NCBI RefSeq assembly: GCF_020439865.1
Contig: NZ_JAGRPF010000108.1
Coordinates: forward strand, 1-64,000
DNA length: 64,000 bases
Direction of reading: 5' to 3'
Source of the DNA: Prosthecobacter sp.
GTDB taxonomy: Bacteria > Verrucomicrobiota > Verrucomicrobiia > Verrucomicrobiales > Verrucomicrobiaceae
Shown one piece after another: positions 9,532 through 17,575 of this stretch. The notes beneath the pieces were generated by a model. It searched no databases. It saw nothing but the letters and a program-made list of their open reading frames with translations, and was not told the DNA's origin. The translations under genes and the position numbers were made by a program. Each line of letters begins with the position of its first letter. The first letter of the stretch is position 1.

Positions 9532-12500
9532 TCACGGGCTGAAGGCCCACTCGGGGGCGTTGAGCATGGCCCAGAGGATGTCTTCGAGGCGCTGGCGCCA
9601 TTCGGCGTTGAGACGCTGTGTGGGCGGGTCACCGGCGCGGGCGGCCTTTTCCTGCTCCATGCGGACGGTGGTGGCCTCGCCGTCGAGATGGTTCGACCAG
9701 CTCACGTATTTCTCACGCTCGCGCGTGGTGGCGGGTGGCGGCTGGATTTGAGACGGAGGCGTGATGCGCGAGTCGAAGCCGGCTCCGAGGTGCTTCGTGT
9801 AGAGCTCCTTTTCCTCTTGGCTCGGATGACGGGTGAGGAGCTTGAGGAAGAGCGAATCGACGAACTGGTCCACGGTCTGGTCCTTGTTCAAGGCGAGCGC
9901 GGTGATGCCGTGGTCGTCGCTCAAGCGAGTGAGCCAGACACCGACGGTACCGTTGCTGAGGATGGCGGGTTGCAGAACGTTCGGATCGGCGTCGCGCTTG
10001 CTGGTCGGATCCTGACGGGCACCGCGCCAGCCGAAAGCGGCGAGAACGTCGGTGACAGACTGGATGCGCGGCAGAGCGAGGCTCGGACGATCGCGCTCGT
10101 TGCTGGTGCTGGTGAGCATCCAGCTGCGGCGCGGTTTGCCGAGATGGATGGCGTTCTTGAGATCGCGTGTGTTGTCGATGTCGAGACAGACCTCCTCGGT
10201 GTGGAAGGGCTTGCCGGTGGCGGCGAAAAGGCTGTCCACAATCTGCTCCGCCATGAGACGACGCGGGGCGGGGGAGGTGTAGAGCGGGCTGGTCTCCTTC
10301 AAGGAAGGATCGTTGGCGCGCTGGTAGGCCTGTGAATTGAGAATGACGCGCGCGAGCTTCTTCATGTCGTAACCACCGCGCACGAATTCGCGGCCGAGCC
10401 ACTTCAGCAGTTCGGGATGCGTGGGCTTGCCCTTCTCCCAGTCATCGACGGGTTCGACAATGCCACGACCCATGAGACGCGACCAGATGCGGTTGGCGAT
10501 GACCTGGGCAAAGCGCTCGTTCTGCGGCGCGGTGATCATCGTGGCGAGGCGGTCGCGTGTGTCCTTGGGATCGCTGGCGAGAGATCCGGCGGTTTCGTCA
10601 CAGAACTCGGCGAAGGGCCACTTCGGCTGCACTTTCGTGCCGGGCTTGAGCGAGACGGTGATGAGCGGTTTGCGCGCCATCATCTTGAAGCGGTCCGGAT
10701 TCACGCTGCTCGTCATTGGCAACTCGATTTCCCTCGAGCCGAGCATGGCGGCGAGCTGGAAGAGATCCTCCTGCATCGATTTGTTCGTGGGCGAGTCATG
10801 GCAGCGTGCGCATTTCATCTCCACGCCGAGGAAGGCGGCGCTGACGATGGTGCCCTTCGCGGCCATCGGTACATCGTTCTGCGAAGCGGTGCCAAAACCA
10901 GCCGGTCCGCCAAGACGCTCGCTGCCTTTCTGACGCAGCAGTTCGGTGACGAAGAGATCCATCGGCTTGTTGTCCTGCAGCGATTCGTAGAGCCACCAGC
11001 GGAACGGGCCAGTGTTGTTGAGCGTGGGGTTGAGGATGTTCGGATTCTCCGCCAGCACGTCCTGCCAGTAGCCCATCCAGTTGTCCGCCCAGCGCGGATC
11101 GTCGAGCAGACGGTCGATCACCGCCGCACGGTCCGGGTTCTTCTGGAAGGCGGCGATCTCTTCGAGTGAAGGCACCACGCCGATCGTGTCGAGCGTGACG
11201 CGGCGCAGGAAGGTGAGGTCGTCGGCGGGCTTGGTGAGCGTGAGGTGGTCGGCTTTGATCTCAGGCCACGATGCGCCTTCCTCGATCCACTTCGTGAGCA
11301 GGACGACCTGGTCTTTGGTCAGGCGGTCGCCTTTCGGCGGCATGACTTCATCTTCGTCATCGGAGAGGACGCGGGCGAGAAGCGCGCTGTCCTTCGGCTT
11401 GCCGGGCTGGATGGCCGCGCCATCGGATTCGCCGCCTTTGAGCGCGTCAGCGAGCGCGTCGAGTTTCAGACCGCCTTTGGCTTTCGCGCCGCGATGGCAT
11501 TCGATGCACTTCGTTTCGAGCAGCGGCTGGATGTCTTTGAAATAATCAACCGAGCCTTGGTGCGCCGCCTGATCGGACACTTCCGCGATCTTTGCCGCGA
11601 TGAAATGATCGATGGCGTTGCCTTCAGGGAATCCTTTCGGCAGTTCGGGCACTTTGACTTCCTTCGTCTTCGCAAGCCATTGCTTCGCGGCCTCACGGCG
11701 CTTGTTCCAGTAAGGATCAAACTGTGCGCGAAGTTCGGCGCGCTTCTTCATGTTCACTTCGTCGTAGTGTGCATCGCGTTCCTTTTCGTAGGCGTTCCAG
11801 CCGGCGTCGTTGTAGGCGACGATGCGTTTGCCCGGAGTGACCAGCTGCCAGGTTTCCGTGCCCTGCTTCGACCATGCGACGACCGTTTCGCCGAGCTCCG
11901 GTCGGCGCACGCTTTTGCCGGCGAAGCTTCCCACCACGGTCTCCAGCACGATGAACTGCGGCTTGCCGGTGGCTTCGAATTCGCACCACGATTCGCGATT
12001 GCCCGGAGGGACGAAGCGGAAGTCGGGTCCGAGGTCGAGATAGTCCTTCTGATCGGCCACGAGATGGTGACCGTCGCTGTCGCTCGGCGGGAAGGGCGTG
12101 TTGAGCACGTTTTTGCCGTCGATGTAAAGATTCGTAGCGCCACGAGCACGCAGCAGCAGGCGATGTTTTCCTTTTGGGAAGGTCACACTGGCTCCGGCGC
12201 GAAGGAGGAAGGGCACGTGACGTTCGCCGCGCACGCCGGTGTCCACATACTTCTGCGGCACGTCGAAGAAGCCGAAAACGTCCTCTGTGTAGGTCTCGTT
12301 GACCTTCGGCGGTTCGCTCGGCCACGCGTTCGCGTCGGGCATGCCTTCCTCGGCGAGTTGGACGAGCACACGACCGGCGGGGACGTCTTTCTTCGCGATC
12401 GGTGGCGGAGGCGGCACAAAGCGATAGCGCGATTTCAGCGCATCCACATCGATGGGACCGCGATAGATGGCCACGTCGTCGAGCCAGCCGTTGAAGGAAT

Positions 12501-13179
12501 GCGCAGCGGCACGTGTGGAGCCAGAGCCGATGAGCAGGGCGTCGCCGTCGGTCACCGGCGCGCGATCCGTGGCGCCGCCGATGTCCCAGTCGCCGTCCGT
12601 TTCGCGACCGTCGATGTAGCCCTTGATGCTCTTGGGTTTGCCGTAGGTGTAGGTGACGGCGATGTGATGCCAGCCTGACGTGGGCAATGTCGCCTTCGAC
12701 CACCAGCGATGCCAGTCGCCCTTCTTGTCCGGCACATCGGCGCTGCGGAAGAGGAAGCCGATCTGCGCGCCACCCTTGGCCGTCTGAAGACGCAGCGCAT
12801 AGTTTTGATTGTTTGCACCGAACTCCTTCGTGCCGAGGCGTCCCTTGCCGATGATGTAGGGCGCGCCGGTGATGGCGGCGGGCTTCACCCAGGCTTCGAG
12901 CGTGATGGTTTCGTTGAGGCCGAAGCGAAGTTCCTCGCTGTCCTTCACCTCGATGGCGGATTTCTTGCCGTCACCGGTGAACTGCATGGCCGTATTCGTG
13001 GCTGAAAAGCCCGGGAACGTGGGGGCGCGCGGACCGGCCTCCTTGGCATCGTCAAAGCGCCATTGCATGACGGGTTTGGCGACGATCAGGTCGGAGACAT
13101 CGTTGCCGCCGGTGTCGTTCTGGGCGAAAGCGGTGGGGACGAGTACAAGGAGTGGGAGGAATGCAGCACGGAGCATCAT
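9532..13179 (-). CDS. LamG - cytochrome c (PSCyt1) - DUF1549 - DUF1553 protein, paralogue 1
   Basis: This 1215-residue exported protein has a signal peptide (MMLRAAFLPLLVLVPTAFA). A LamG/ConA-like lectin domain spans about 45-260 (ITLEAWVKPA, YIDGRETDGDWD, NGWLDDVAIYRG), followed by a jelly-roll-like middle region. A planctomycete-type cytochrome domain carries CIECH at Cys558. A DUF1549 domain (NWMGYWQDVLAENPN) carries a second haem-type motif, CARCH at Cys790. A C-terminal DUF1553 domain (ANRIWSRLMGRGIVEPVDD) ends in PEWAFSP. The family is a PVC signature and is thought to act in the periplasm with polymer degradation. The paralogue directly upstream (13267-16896) is collinear over the whole length. 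Substrate and redox partner are unknown. Confidence 0.92.
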   Translation of the reverse strand: MMLRAAFLPLLVLVPTAFAQNDTGGNDVSDLIVAKPVMQWRFDDAKEAGPRAPTFPGFSATNTAMQFTGDGKKSAIEVKDSEELRFGLNETITLEAWVKPAAITGAPYIIGKGRLGTKEFGANNQNYALRLQTAKGGAQIGFLFRSADVPDKKGDWHRWWSKATLPTSGWHHIAVTYTYGKPKSIKGYIDGRETDGDWDIGGATDRAPVTDGDALLIGSGSTRAAAHSFNGWLDDVAIYRGPIDVDALKSRYRFVPPPPPIAKKDVPAGRVLVQLAEEGMPDANAWPSEPPKVNETYTEDVFGFFDVPQKYVDTGVRGERHVPFLLRAGASVTFPKGKHRLLLRARGATNLYIDGKNVLNTPFPPSDSDGHHLVADQKDYLDLGPDFRFVPPGNRESWCEFEATGKPQFIVLETVVGSFAGKSVRRPELGETVVAWSKQGTETWQLVTPGKRIVAYNDAGWNAYEKERDAHYDEVNMKKRAELRAQFDPYWNKRREAAKQWLAKTKEVKVPELPKGFPEGNAIDHFIAAKIAEVSDQAAHQGSVDYFKDIQPLLETKCIECHRGAKAKGGLKLDALADALKGGESDGAAIQPGKPKDSALLARVLSDDEDEVMPPKGDRLTKDQVVLLTKWIEEGASWPEIKADHLTLTKPADDLTFLRRVTLDTIGVVPSLEEIAAFQKNPDRAAVIDRLLDDPRWADNWMGYWQDVLAENPNILNPTLNNTGPFRWWLYESLQDNKPMDLFVTELLRQKGSERLGGPAGFGTASQNDVPMAAKGTIVSAAFLGVEMKCARCHDSPTNKSMQEDLFQLAAMLGSREIELPMTSSVNPDRFKMMARKPLITVSLKPGTKVQPKWPFAEFCDETAGSLASDPKDTRDRLATMITAPQNERFAQVIANRIWSRLMGRGIVEPVDDWEKGKPTHPELLKWLGREFVRGGYDMKKLARVILNSQAYQRANDPSLKETSPLYTSPAPRRLMAEQIVDSLFAATGKPFHTEEVCLDIDNTRDLKNAIHLGKPRRSWMLTSTSNERDRPSLALPRIQSVTDVLAAFGWRGARQDPTSKRDADPNVLQPAILSNGTVGVWLTRLSDDHGITALALNKDQTVDQFVDSLFLKLLTRHPSQEEKELYTKHLGAGFDSRITPPSQIQPPPATTREREKYVSWSNHLDGEATTVRMEQEKAARAGDPPTQRLNAEWRQRLEDILWAMLNAPEWAFSP

Positions 13180-13224
13180 GCCGCTATCAACGCCTTTTGA
13201 GAGCAGGTTTCAGCAATTCGGGCA

Positions 13225-13242
13225 CCCCACTTTCGTGAGGGG
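13225..13242. terminator. hairpin between the two DUF1553 paralogues
   Basis: CCCCAC-TTTC-GTGAGGGG forms a stem with one bulged A, 25 bp 3' of the stop of the 13267 gene. The flank CGGGCA(C/T)CCCAC is shared with the element at 16943, which marks it as a repeated element rather than a chance palindrome. Confidence 0.5.
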
Positions 13243-13266
13243 ACAACCCGCCTCCCCAAGGGGGCT

Positions 13267-16200
13267 TTACGGACTGAAAGCCCACTCAGGGGCGTTCTGC
13301 AGGGCCCAGAGGACGTCTTCGAGGCGGGTGCGCCAGGCGGGGTCGAGCTGCTCGGTGGGCGGATCGCCGCGGCGGGCGGCTTTTTCCTGCTCCATGCGCA
13401 CGAGGTTGGCCTCGTCGTTTACGTGATTGGACCAGCTCACGTATTTTTCGCGGACGCGGGTGGTGGGCCGAATGCTGGGTTCGGGCTGCTTGATTCTGGA
13501 TTCAAAACCGGAGGCGAGATGCTTCGTGTAAAGCTCGCGTTCCTCCTTGCTTGGATGGCGTGTGAGGAGCGTGAGGAAGAGGCGGTCGATGAACTGGTCG
13601 AGGGACTGGTCGTTCAGCGCAAACTGCGTGATGCCGTGGTCATCGCTCAATCGGGTGAGCCAGACGCCGAGGGTGCCGTTGCTGAGGATGGCGGGCTGGA
13701 GCACGTTGGGCTCGGCGTCGCGTTTGCTGACGGGATCCTGACGTGCGCCGCGCCAGCCGAACGCGGCGAGTACATCGCTCACGGCCTGGATGCGCGGTAG
13801 GGCGAGGCTGGGGCGGTCGCGTTCGTTGCTCGTGCTGGTGAGCATCCAGCAGCGATGCGGCTTGCCCAGATGGATGGCGTTTTGGATCTCGCGCGTGTTG
13901 TCGATGTCGAGGCAGACTTCCTCGGTGTGGAAAGGTTTGCCGGTGGCAGCGAAGAGGCCGTCCACGATCTGCTCGGCCTGCAGACGTCGCGGTGCGGGGC
14001 TGGTGTAGAGCGGGCTCGTTTGTTTCAACCCGGCATCGGTGGCGCGCTGGTACGCGTGGCTGTTGAGGATGAGCCGGGCGAGGTGCTTGGTGTCGTATCC
14101 GCTGCGCACGAGTTCGCGTCCGAGCCATTTCAGCAACTCAGGATGCGTGGGGCTGCCTTTCTCCCAGTCCTCGACCGGTTCGACAATGCCGCGCCCCATG
14201 AAGCGCGACCACACGCGGTTGGCGATGACCTGGGCAAAGCGTTCGTTCTGCGGCGCGGTGATCATGGCGGCGAGCACATCGCGCGAATCCTTTGGATCCT
14301 CGGCGAGATTGGCCGCGGCTTCGTCGCAAAATTCGGCGAAGGGCCACTTCGGCTGCACTTTGGTGCCGGGCTGGAGCGTGACCTGGATGAGCGGCTTGCG
14401 ACCGGCGGCGTGGATCTTGTCCATCGGCACGCTGCTGGTCTTTGGCACTTCGATCTCTTTTTTTCCGAGCATGGCGGCGACTTCGAAGAGGTCGCGCTGA
14501 AGCGATTTTCCCGTGGGTGAATCGTGGCAGCGCGCGCACTTCATTTCCACGCCGAGGAAGGCCGCGCCGATGATCGTGCCTTTGGCAGCCATGGGCACGT
14601 CATTCTGCGAAGCTGTGCCAAATCCCGCCGGTCCGCCGAGGCGTTCGCTGCCGCGCATGCGCAGCAATTCGGTGACGAAGAAGTCCATCGGCTTGTTGTC
14701 CTTCAACGACTCGTAGATCCACCAGCGGAAAGGGCCCGTGTTGTTGAGCGTGGGATTGAGAATATTCGGATTCTCAGCAAGCACGTCCAGCCAGTAGCCC
14801 ATCCAGTTGTCCGCCCAGCGCGGGTCGTTCAAGAGTTTGTCGATGGCCGCTTTGCGGTCGGGGTTCTTCTGAAAGGCTTCAATTTCCGAGAGCGACGGCG
14901 GCACTCCGACAGTGTCGAAATAGACTCGGCGCAGGAAGGTGAGATCATCAGTCAAAGGCGTGAGCGTGAGATGATCGGCGCGGATGTCGGGCCAGTGCGC
15001 GCCTTCCTTGATCCATTGCGTGAGCAGCGTGATCTCGGACTTCGTCAAAGGCTTGCCCTTCGGCGGCATGATTTCGTCTTCGTCATCGGAGGTGATGCGT
15101 GCGATGAGTGAACTGTGGTCAGGCTTGCCCGGAGCGACGGCGGCACCGTCGGACTTGCCGCCTTTCACCGCATCCGCAAGTGAGTCGAGATGCAGGCCAC
15201 CTTTCGCCTTCGCGCCGCGATGGCATTCGGTGCACTTGGCTTCAAGAATGGGTTGCACGTCCTTGAAGTAGTCGATGCTGCCATTGTGCGAATCCTGCGC
15301 CTTCACCCCGGCAATGCGTGCGGCGATGAAGCGGTCGATCTCATTACTCGCGGGAAAGTCTTTCGGCAGAGCCGGTACTTCAATCGGCGCAGCTTTCGCC
15401 AGCCACTGCTTGGCGGCCTCACGACGCCTCTTCCAGTAAGGATCGGACTTCGCGCGGAGCTCGTCGCGCTTCTTTGCATTCACCGCATCATAGTGGGCGG
15501 CGAGTTCCTTTTCATAGCCAGTCCAACCCGCGTCATTGTAAGCGACGAATCGCGTGCCGGGCGTGACAAGCGCCCACGTCTCAGTGCCCTGCTTTGACCA
15601 TGCGACGACGGTTTCGCCGAGTTCGGGCCGACGGATGTTTTTGCCGATGTAGCTGCCCACCAGCGTCTCCAACACGAGGAACTGCGGTTTGCCCGTGCCT
15701 TCGAACTCGCACCACGACTCGCGATTGCCCGGCGGTGCGAACCGGAAATCGGGTCCGAGGTTCAGATAGTCATTCTGCTCGGCCACGAGGTGATGGCCGC
15801 TGCTGTCGGTCGGCGGGAAGGGCGTGCTGAGCACGGTTTTGCCGTCGATGTGCAGATTCGTGGCTCCGCGTGCTCGCAGCAGCAGGCGATGTTTTCCTTT
15901 GGGAAACGTGACGCTCGCTGCGGCGCGAAAAAGGAAAGGCACATGGCGGTCGCCGCGCACGCCGGTGTCCACATACTTCTGCGGCACATCGAAGAAGCCG
16001 AAGACGTCCTCGGTGTAGCTCTCGCCGACCTTCGGCGGTTCATACGGCCAGGCATTCGCATCAGGCATGCCTTCCTCCGCGAGTTGCACAAGCACGCGGC
16101 CTGCGGGCACATCTTTTTTCGCGATCGGCGGTGGCGGCTGAACGAACTGATACTTCGCCGTTAACGCGTCGATGTCGATGCGACCGCGGTAGATGGCGAC

Positions 16201-16896
16201 TTCGTCGAGCCATCCTTTGAAGGAGTGCGGTCCTGTCCGGTTGTAGCCGCTGCCGATCACCAACGCGTCGCCATCCGTCACCGGCGCGCGATCTGTGGCG
16301 CCGCCCGCGTCCCAGACACCATCTGTGGGACGACCGTCGATGTAGCCCTTGATGCTCTCCGGTTTGCCAAACGTGTAGGTGAGCACGATGTGATGCCAGC
16401 CTTGCAACGGCATCGTGTGGTGCGACCACCAGCGGTGGCCATCACCTTTCTTGCCGGGCAGATCCGCGCTGTAGAACAGAAATCCAATCTGCGCGCCGCC
16501 TTTCACCGCCTGCAGTCGCAGCGCGTAGTTTTGATTGCGATCCCCGAACGTCTTCGTGCCGAGCCGTCCTTTGCCGATGAGATAGGGCACACCGACCGCC
16601 TCAGGTGCCATCACCCAGGCCTCCATCGTGATCGTGTCATTCAAACCGAAGCGCAGCGCCTCGCTGTCCGGAATCACGAGCGCCTTCTTGCCATCGCCAT
16701 CGAAGCGGCGGGCCGTGTTGTCCTTCGAGAAGGCAGGAAACGAGGGCGCACGTGGTCCCGCGTCCTTCGCATCGTCAAAACGCCACTGCATGACAGGTTT
16801 GGCGACCGGTTTGTCCTCAGCATCATTGCCACCGCTGTCATTTTGAGCGGAGGCGAGCGTGCAAAGAAGAAATGTGGTCAGGATGAAGCGCGGCAT
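13267..16896 (-). CDS. LamG - cytochrome c (PSCyt1) - DUF1549 - DUF1553 protein, paralogue 2
   Basis: This 1209-residue exported protein (signal MPRFILTTFLLCTLASA) has the same domain order as its downstream neighbour. LamG covers about 45-255. The cytochrome motif CTECH is at Cys555, the DUF1549 motif CARCH at Cys787, and a C-terminal DUF1553 ends again in PEWAFSP. The two proteins share long runs of identical residues in the DUF1549/DUF1553 part and diverge more around the cytochrome linker (residues about 500-545). This indicates tandem duplication followed by partial divergence. The response regulator gene ends only 62 bp upstream, so it may be co-transcribed with the two-component system. 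Specific substrate unknown. Confidence 0.92.
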   Translation of the reverse strand: MPRFILTTFLLCTLASAQNDSGGNDAEDKPVAKPVMQWRFDDAKDAGPRAPSFPAFSKDNTARRFDGDGKKALVIPDSEALRFGLNDTITMEAWVMAPEAVGVPYLIGKGRLGTKTFGDRNQNYALRLQAVKGGAQIGFLFYSADLPGKKGDGHRWWSHHTMPLQGWHHIVLTYTFGKPESIKGYIDGRPTDGVWDAGGATDRAPVTDGDALVIGSGYNRTGPHSFKGWLDEVAIYRGRIDIDALTAKYQFVQPPPPIAKKDVPAGRVLVQLAEEGMPDANAWPYEPPKVGESYTEDVFGFFDVPQKYVDTGVRGDRHVPFLFRAAASVTFPKGKHRLLLRARGATNLHIDGKTVLSTPFPPTDSSGHHLVAEQNDYLNLGPDFRFAPPGNRESWCEFEGTGKPQFLVLETLVGSYIGKNIRRPELGETVVAWSKQGTETWALVTPGTRFVAYNDAGWTGYEKELAAHYDAVNAKKRDELRAKSDPYWKRRREAAKQWLAKAAPIEVPALPKDFPASNEIDRFIAARIAGVKAQDSHNGSIDYFKDVQPILEAKCTECHRGAKAKGGLHLDSLADAVKGGKSDGAAVAPGKPDHSSLIARITSDDEDEIMPPKGKPLTKSEITLLTQWIKEGAHWPDIRADHLTLTPLTDDLTFLRRVYFDTVGVPPSLSEIEAFQKNPDRKAAIDKLLNDPRWADNWMGYWLDVLAENPNILNPTLNNTGPFRWWIYESLKDNKPMDFFVTELLRMRGSERLGGPAGFGTASQNDVPMAAKGTIIGAAFLGVEMKCARCHDSPTGKSLQRDLFEVAAMLGKKEIEVPKTSSVPMDKIHAAGRKPLIQVTLQPGTKVQPKWPFAEFCDEAAANLAEDPKDSRDVLAAMITAPQNERFAQVIANRVWSRFMGRGIVEPVEDWEKGSPTHPELLKWLGRELVRSGYDTKHLARLILNSHAYQRATDAGLKQTSPLYTSPAPRRLQAEQIVDGLFAATGKPFHTEEVCLDIDNTREIQNAIHLGKPHRCWMLTSTSNERDRPSLALPRIQAVSDVLAAFGWRGARQDPVSKRDAEPNVLQPAILSNGTLGVWLTRLSDDHGITQFALNDQSLDQFIDRLFLTLLTRHPSKEERELYTKHLASGFESRIKQPEPSIRPTTRVREKYVSWSNHVNDEANLVRMEQEKAARRGDPPTEQLDPAWRTRLEDVLWALQNAPEWAFSP

Positions 16897-16942
16897 CGCA
16901 TTTCATAACGCAGCTCGTCGCCTTCTTTCAGCATCCGGGCAT

Positions 16943-16958
16943 CCCACGATCGTGAGGG
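16943..16958. other. CCCAC/GTGAGGG hairpin 3' of the response regulator gene
   Basis: CCCACGATCGTGAGGG (palindromic core CACGATCGTG) sits directly after the stop codon of the LuxR-type regulator and 47 bp before the next minus-strand start. It shares the flank CGGGCATCCCAC with the hairpin at 13225. Confidence 0.45.
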
Positions 16959-17573
16959 TCAGACCTGCACGAGCCCGCGCCGGATTGCCTCCGCGGTGGC
17001 CTGAGCGCGGTCGTTGACCTTCAGCTTCATGAGAATGCGGCTGACATGCTGCTTCACGGTGTCTTCGGAGATGCCGAGCGTGGCGGCGATTTCCTTGTTG
17101 GCGTTGCCTCGGGTCACGAGCGTGAGGATTTCGCGTTCTCGTGGGGTGATCTCAGGTTCGGCGAGGCGATCCTGAAGGTTCTTCTCAATCTCGGGCGGCA
17201 GGCTGCGTTCGCCTTGTGCGACCGTTCGGATGGCGGCCAGGAGGTCGTCGCGAGAGGAGGATTTTTGCAGATAGCCGAGTGCGCCAGCTTTCAACGCAGC
17301 CTGGATTTCGTCGTCGCGGGCAAAGGTGGAGAAGATCAGCACGCGTGCAGATGGATGTTCACGCAAGAGGGCTGCGGTGGCCTCGATGCCGCTGATACCC
17401 GGCAGTTGCAGGTCCATGAGCACGACATCGGGTTTCTTCTTGGCAAAGAGCTTCGGCGCATCCTCGCCGCGGTCGGCTTCACCCACGACCTTGAGATCGT
17501 CTTCGAGTTCCAGCGAGGCGACGAGGCCGCTGCGAACGACGAAATGGTCATCAATGAGGAGGAGTGTGAGCAT
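16959..17573 (-). CDS. NarL/FixJ-family response regulator
   Basis: This 204-residue two-component regulator starts MLTLLLIDDHFVVRSGL. The receiver domain has the phospho-acceptor Asp54 in LMDLQLPG and a conserved Lys in GYLQKSSS. A LuxR-type helix-turn-helix follows (LTPREREILTLVTRG-like, then NKEIAATLGISEDTVKQHVSRIL). The start at 17573 lies 2 bp after the stop of the histidine kinase gene, so the pair is translationally linked; a longer in-frame ORF upstream lies inside the kinase gene. Immediately downstream are the DUF1549/1553 genes, possible targets by proximity only. Confidence 0.95.
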   Translation of the reverse strand: MLTLLLIDDHFVVRSGLVASLELEDDLKVVGEADRGEDAPKLFAKKKPDVVLMDLQLPGISGIEATAALLREHPSARVLIFSTFARDDEIQAALKAGALGYLQKSSSRDDLLAAIRTVAQGERSLPPEIEKNLQDRLAEPEITPREREILTLVTRGNANKEIAATLGISEDTVKQHVSRILMKLKVNDRAQATAEAIRRGLVQV

Positions 17574-17575
17574 GT

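Noticed and set aside
9530..9550. CGGGCTGAAGG at the end of the DUF1553 gene taken as a repeat copy
   Set aside because: It encodes the conserved AFSP end in both paralogues, so the match is explained by coding sequence.
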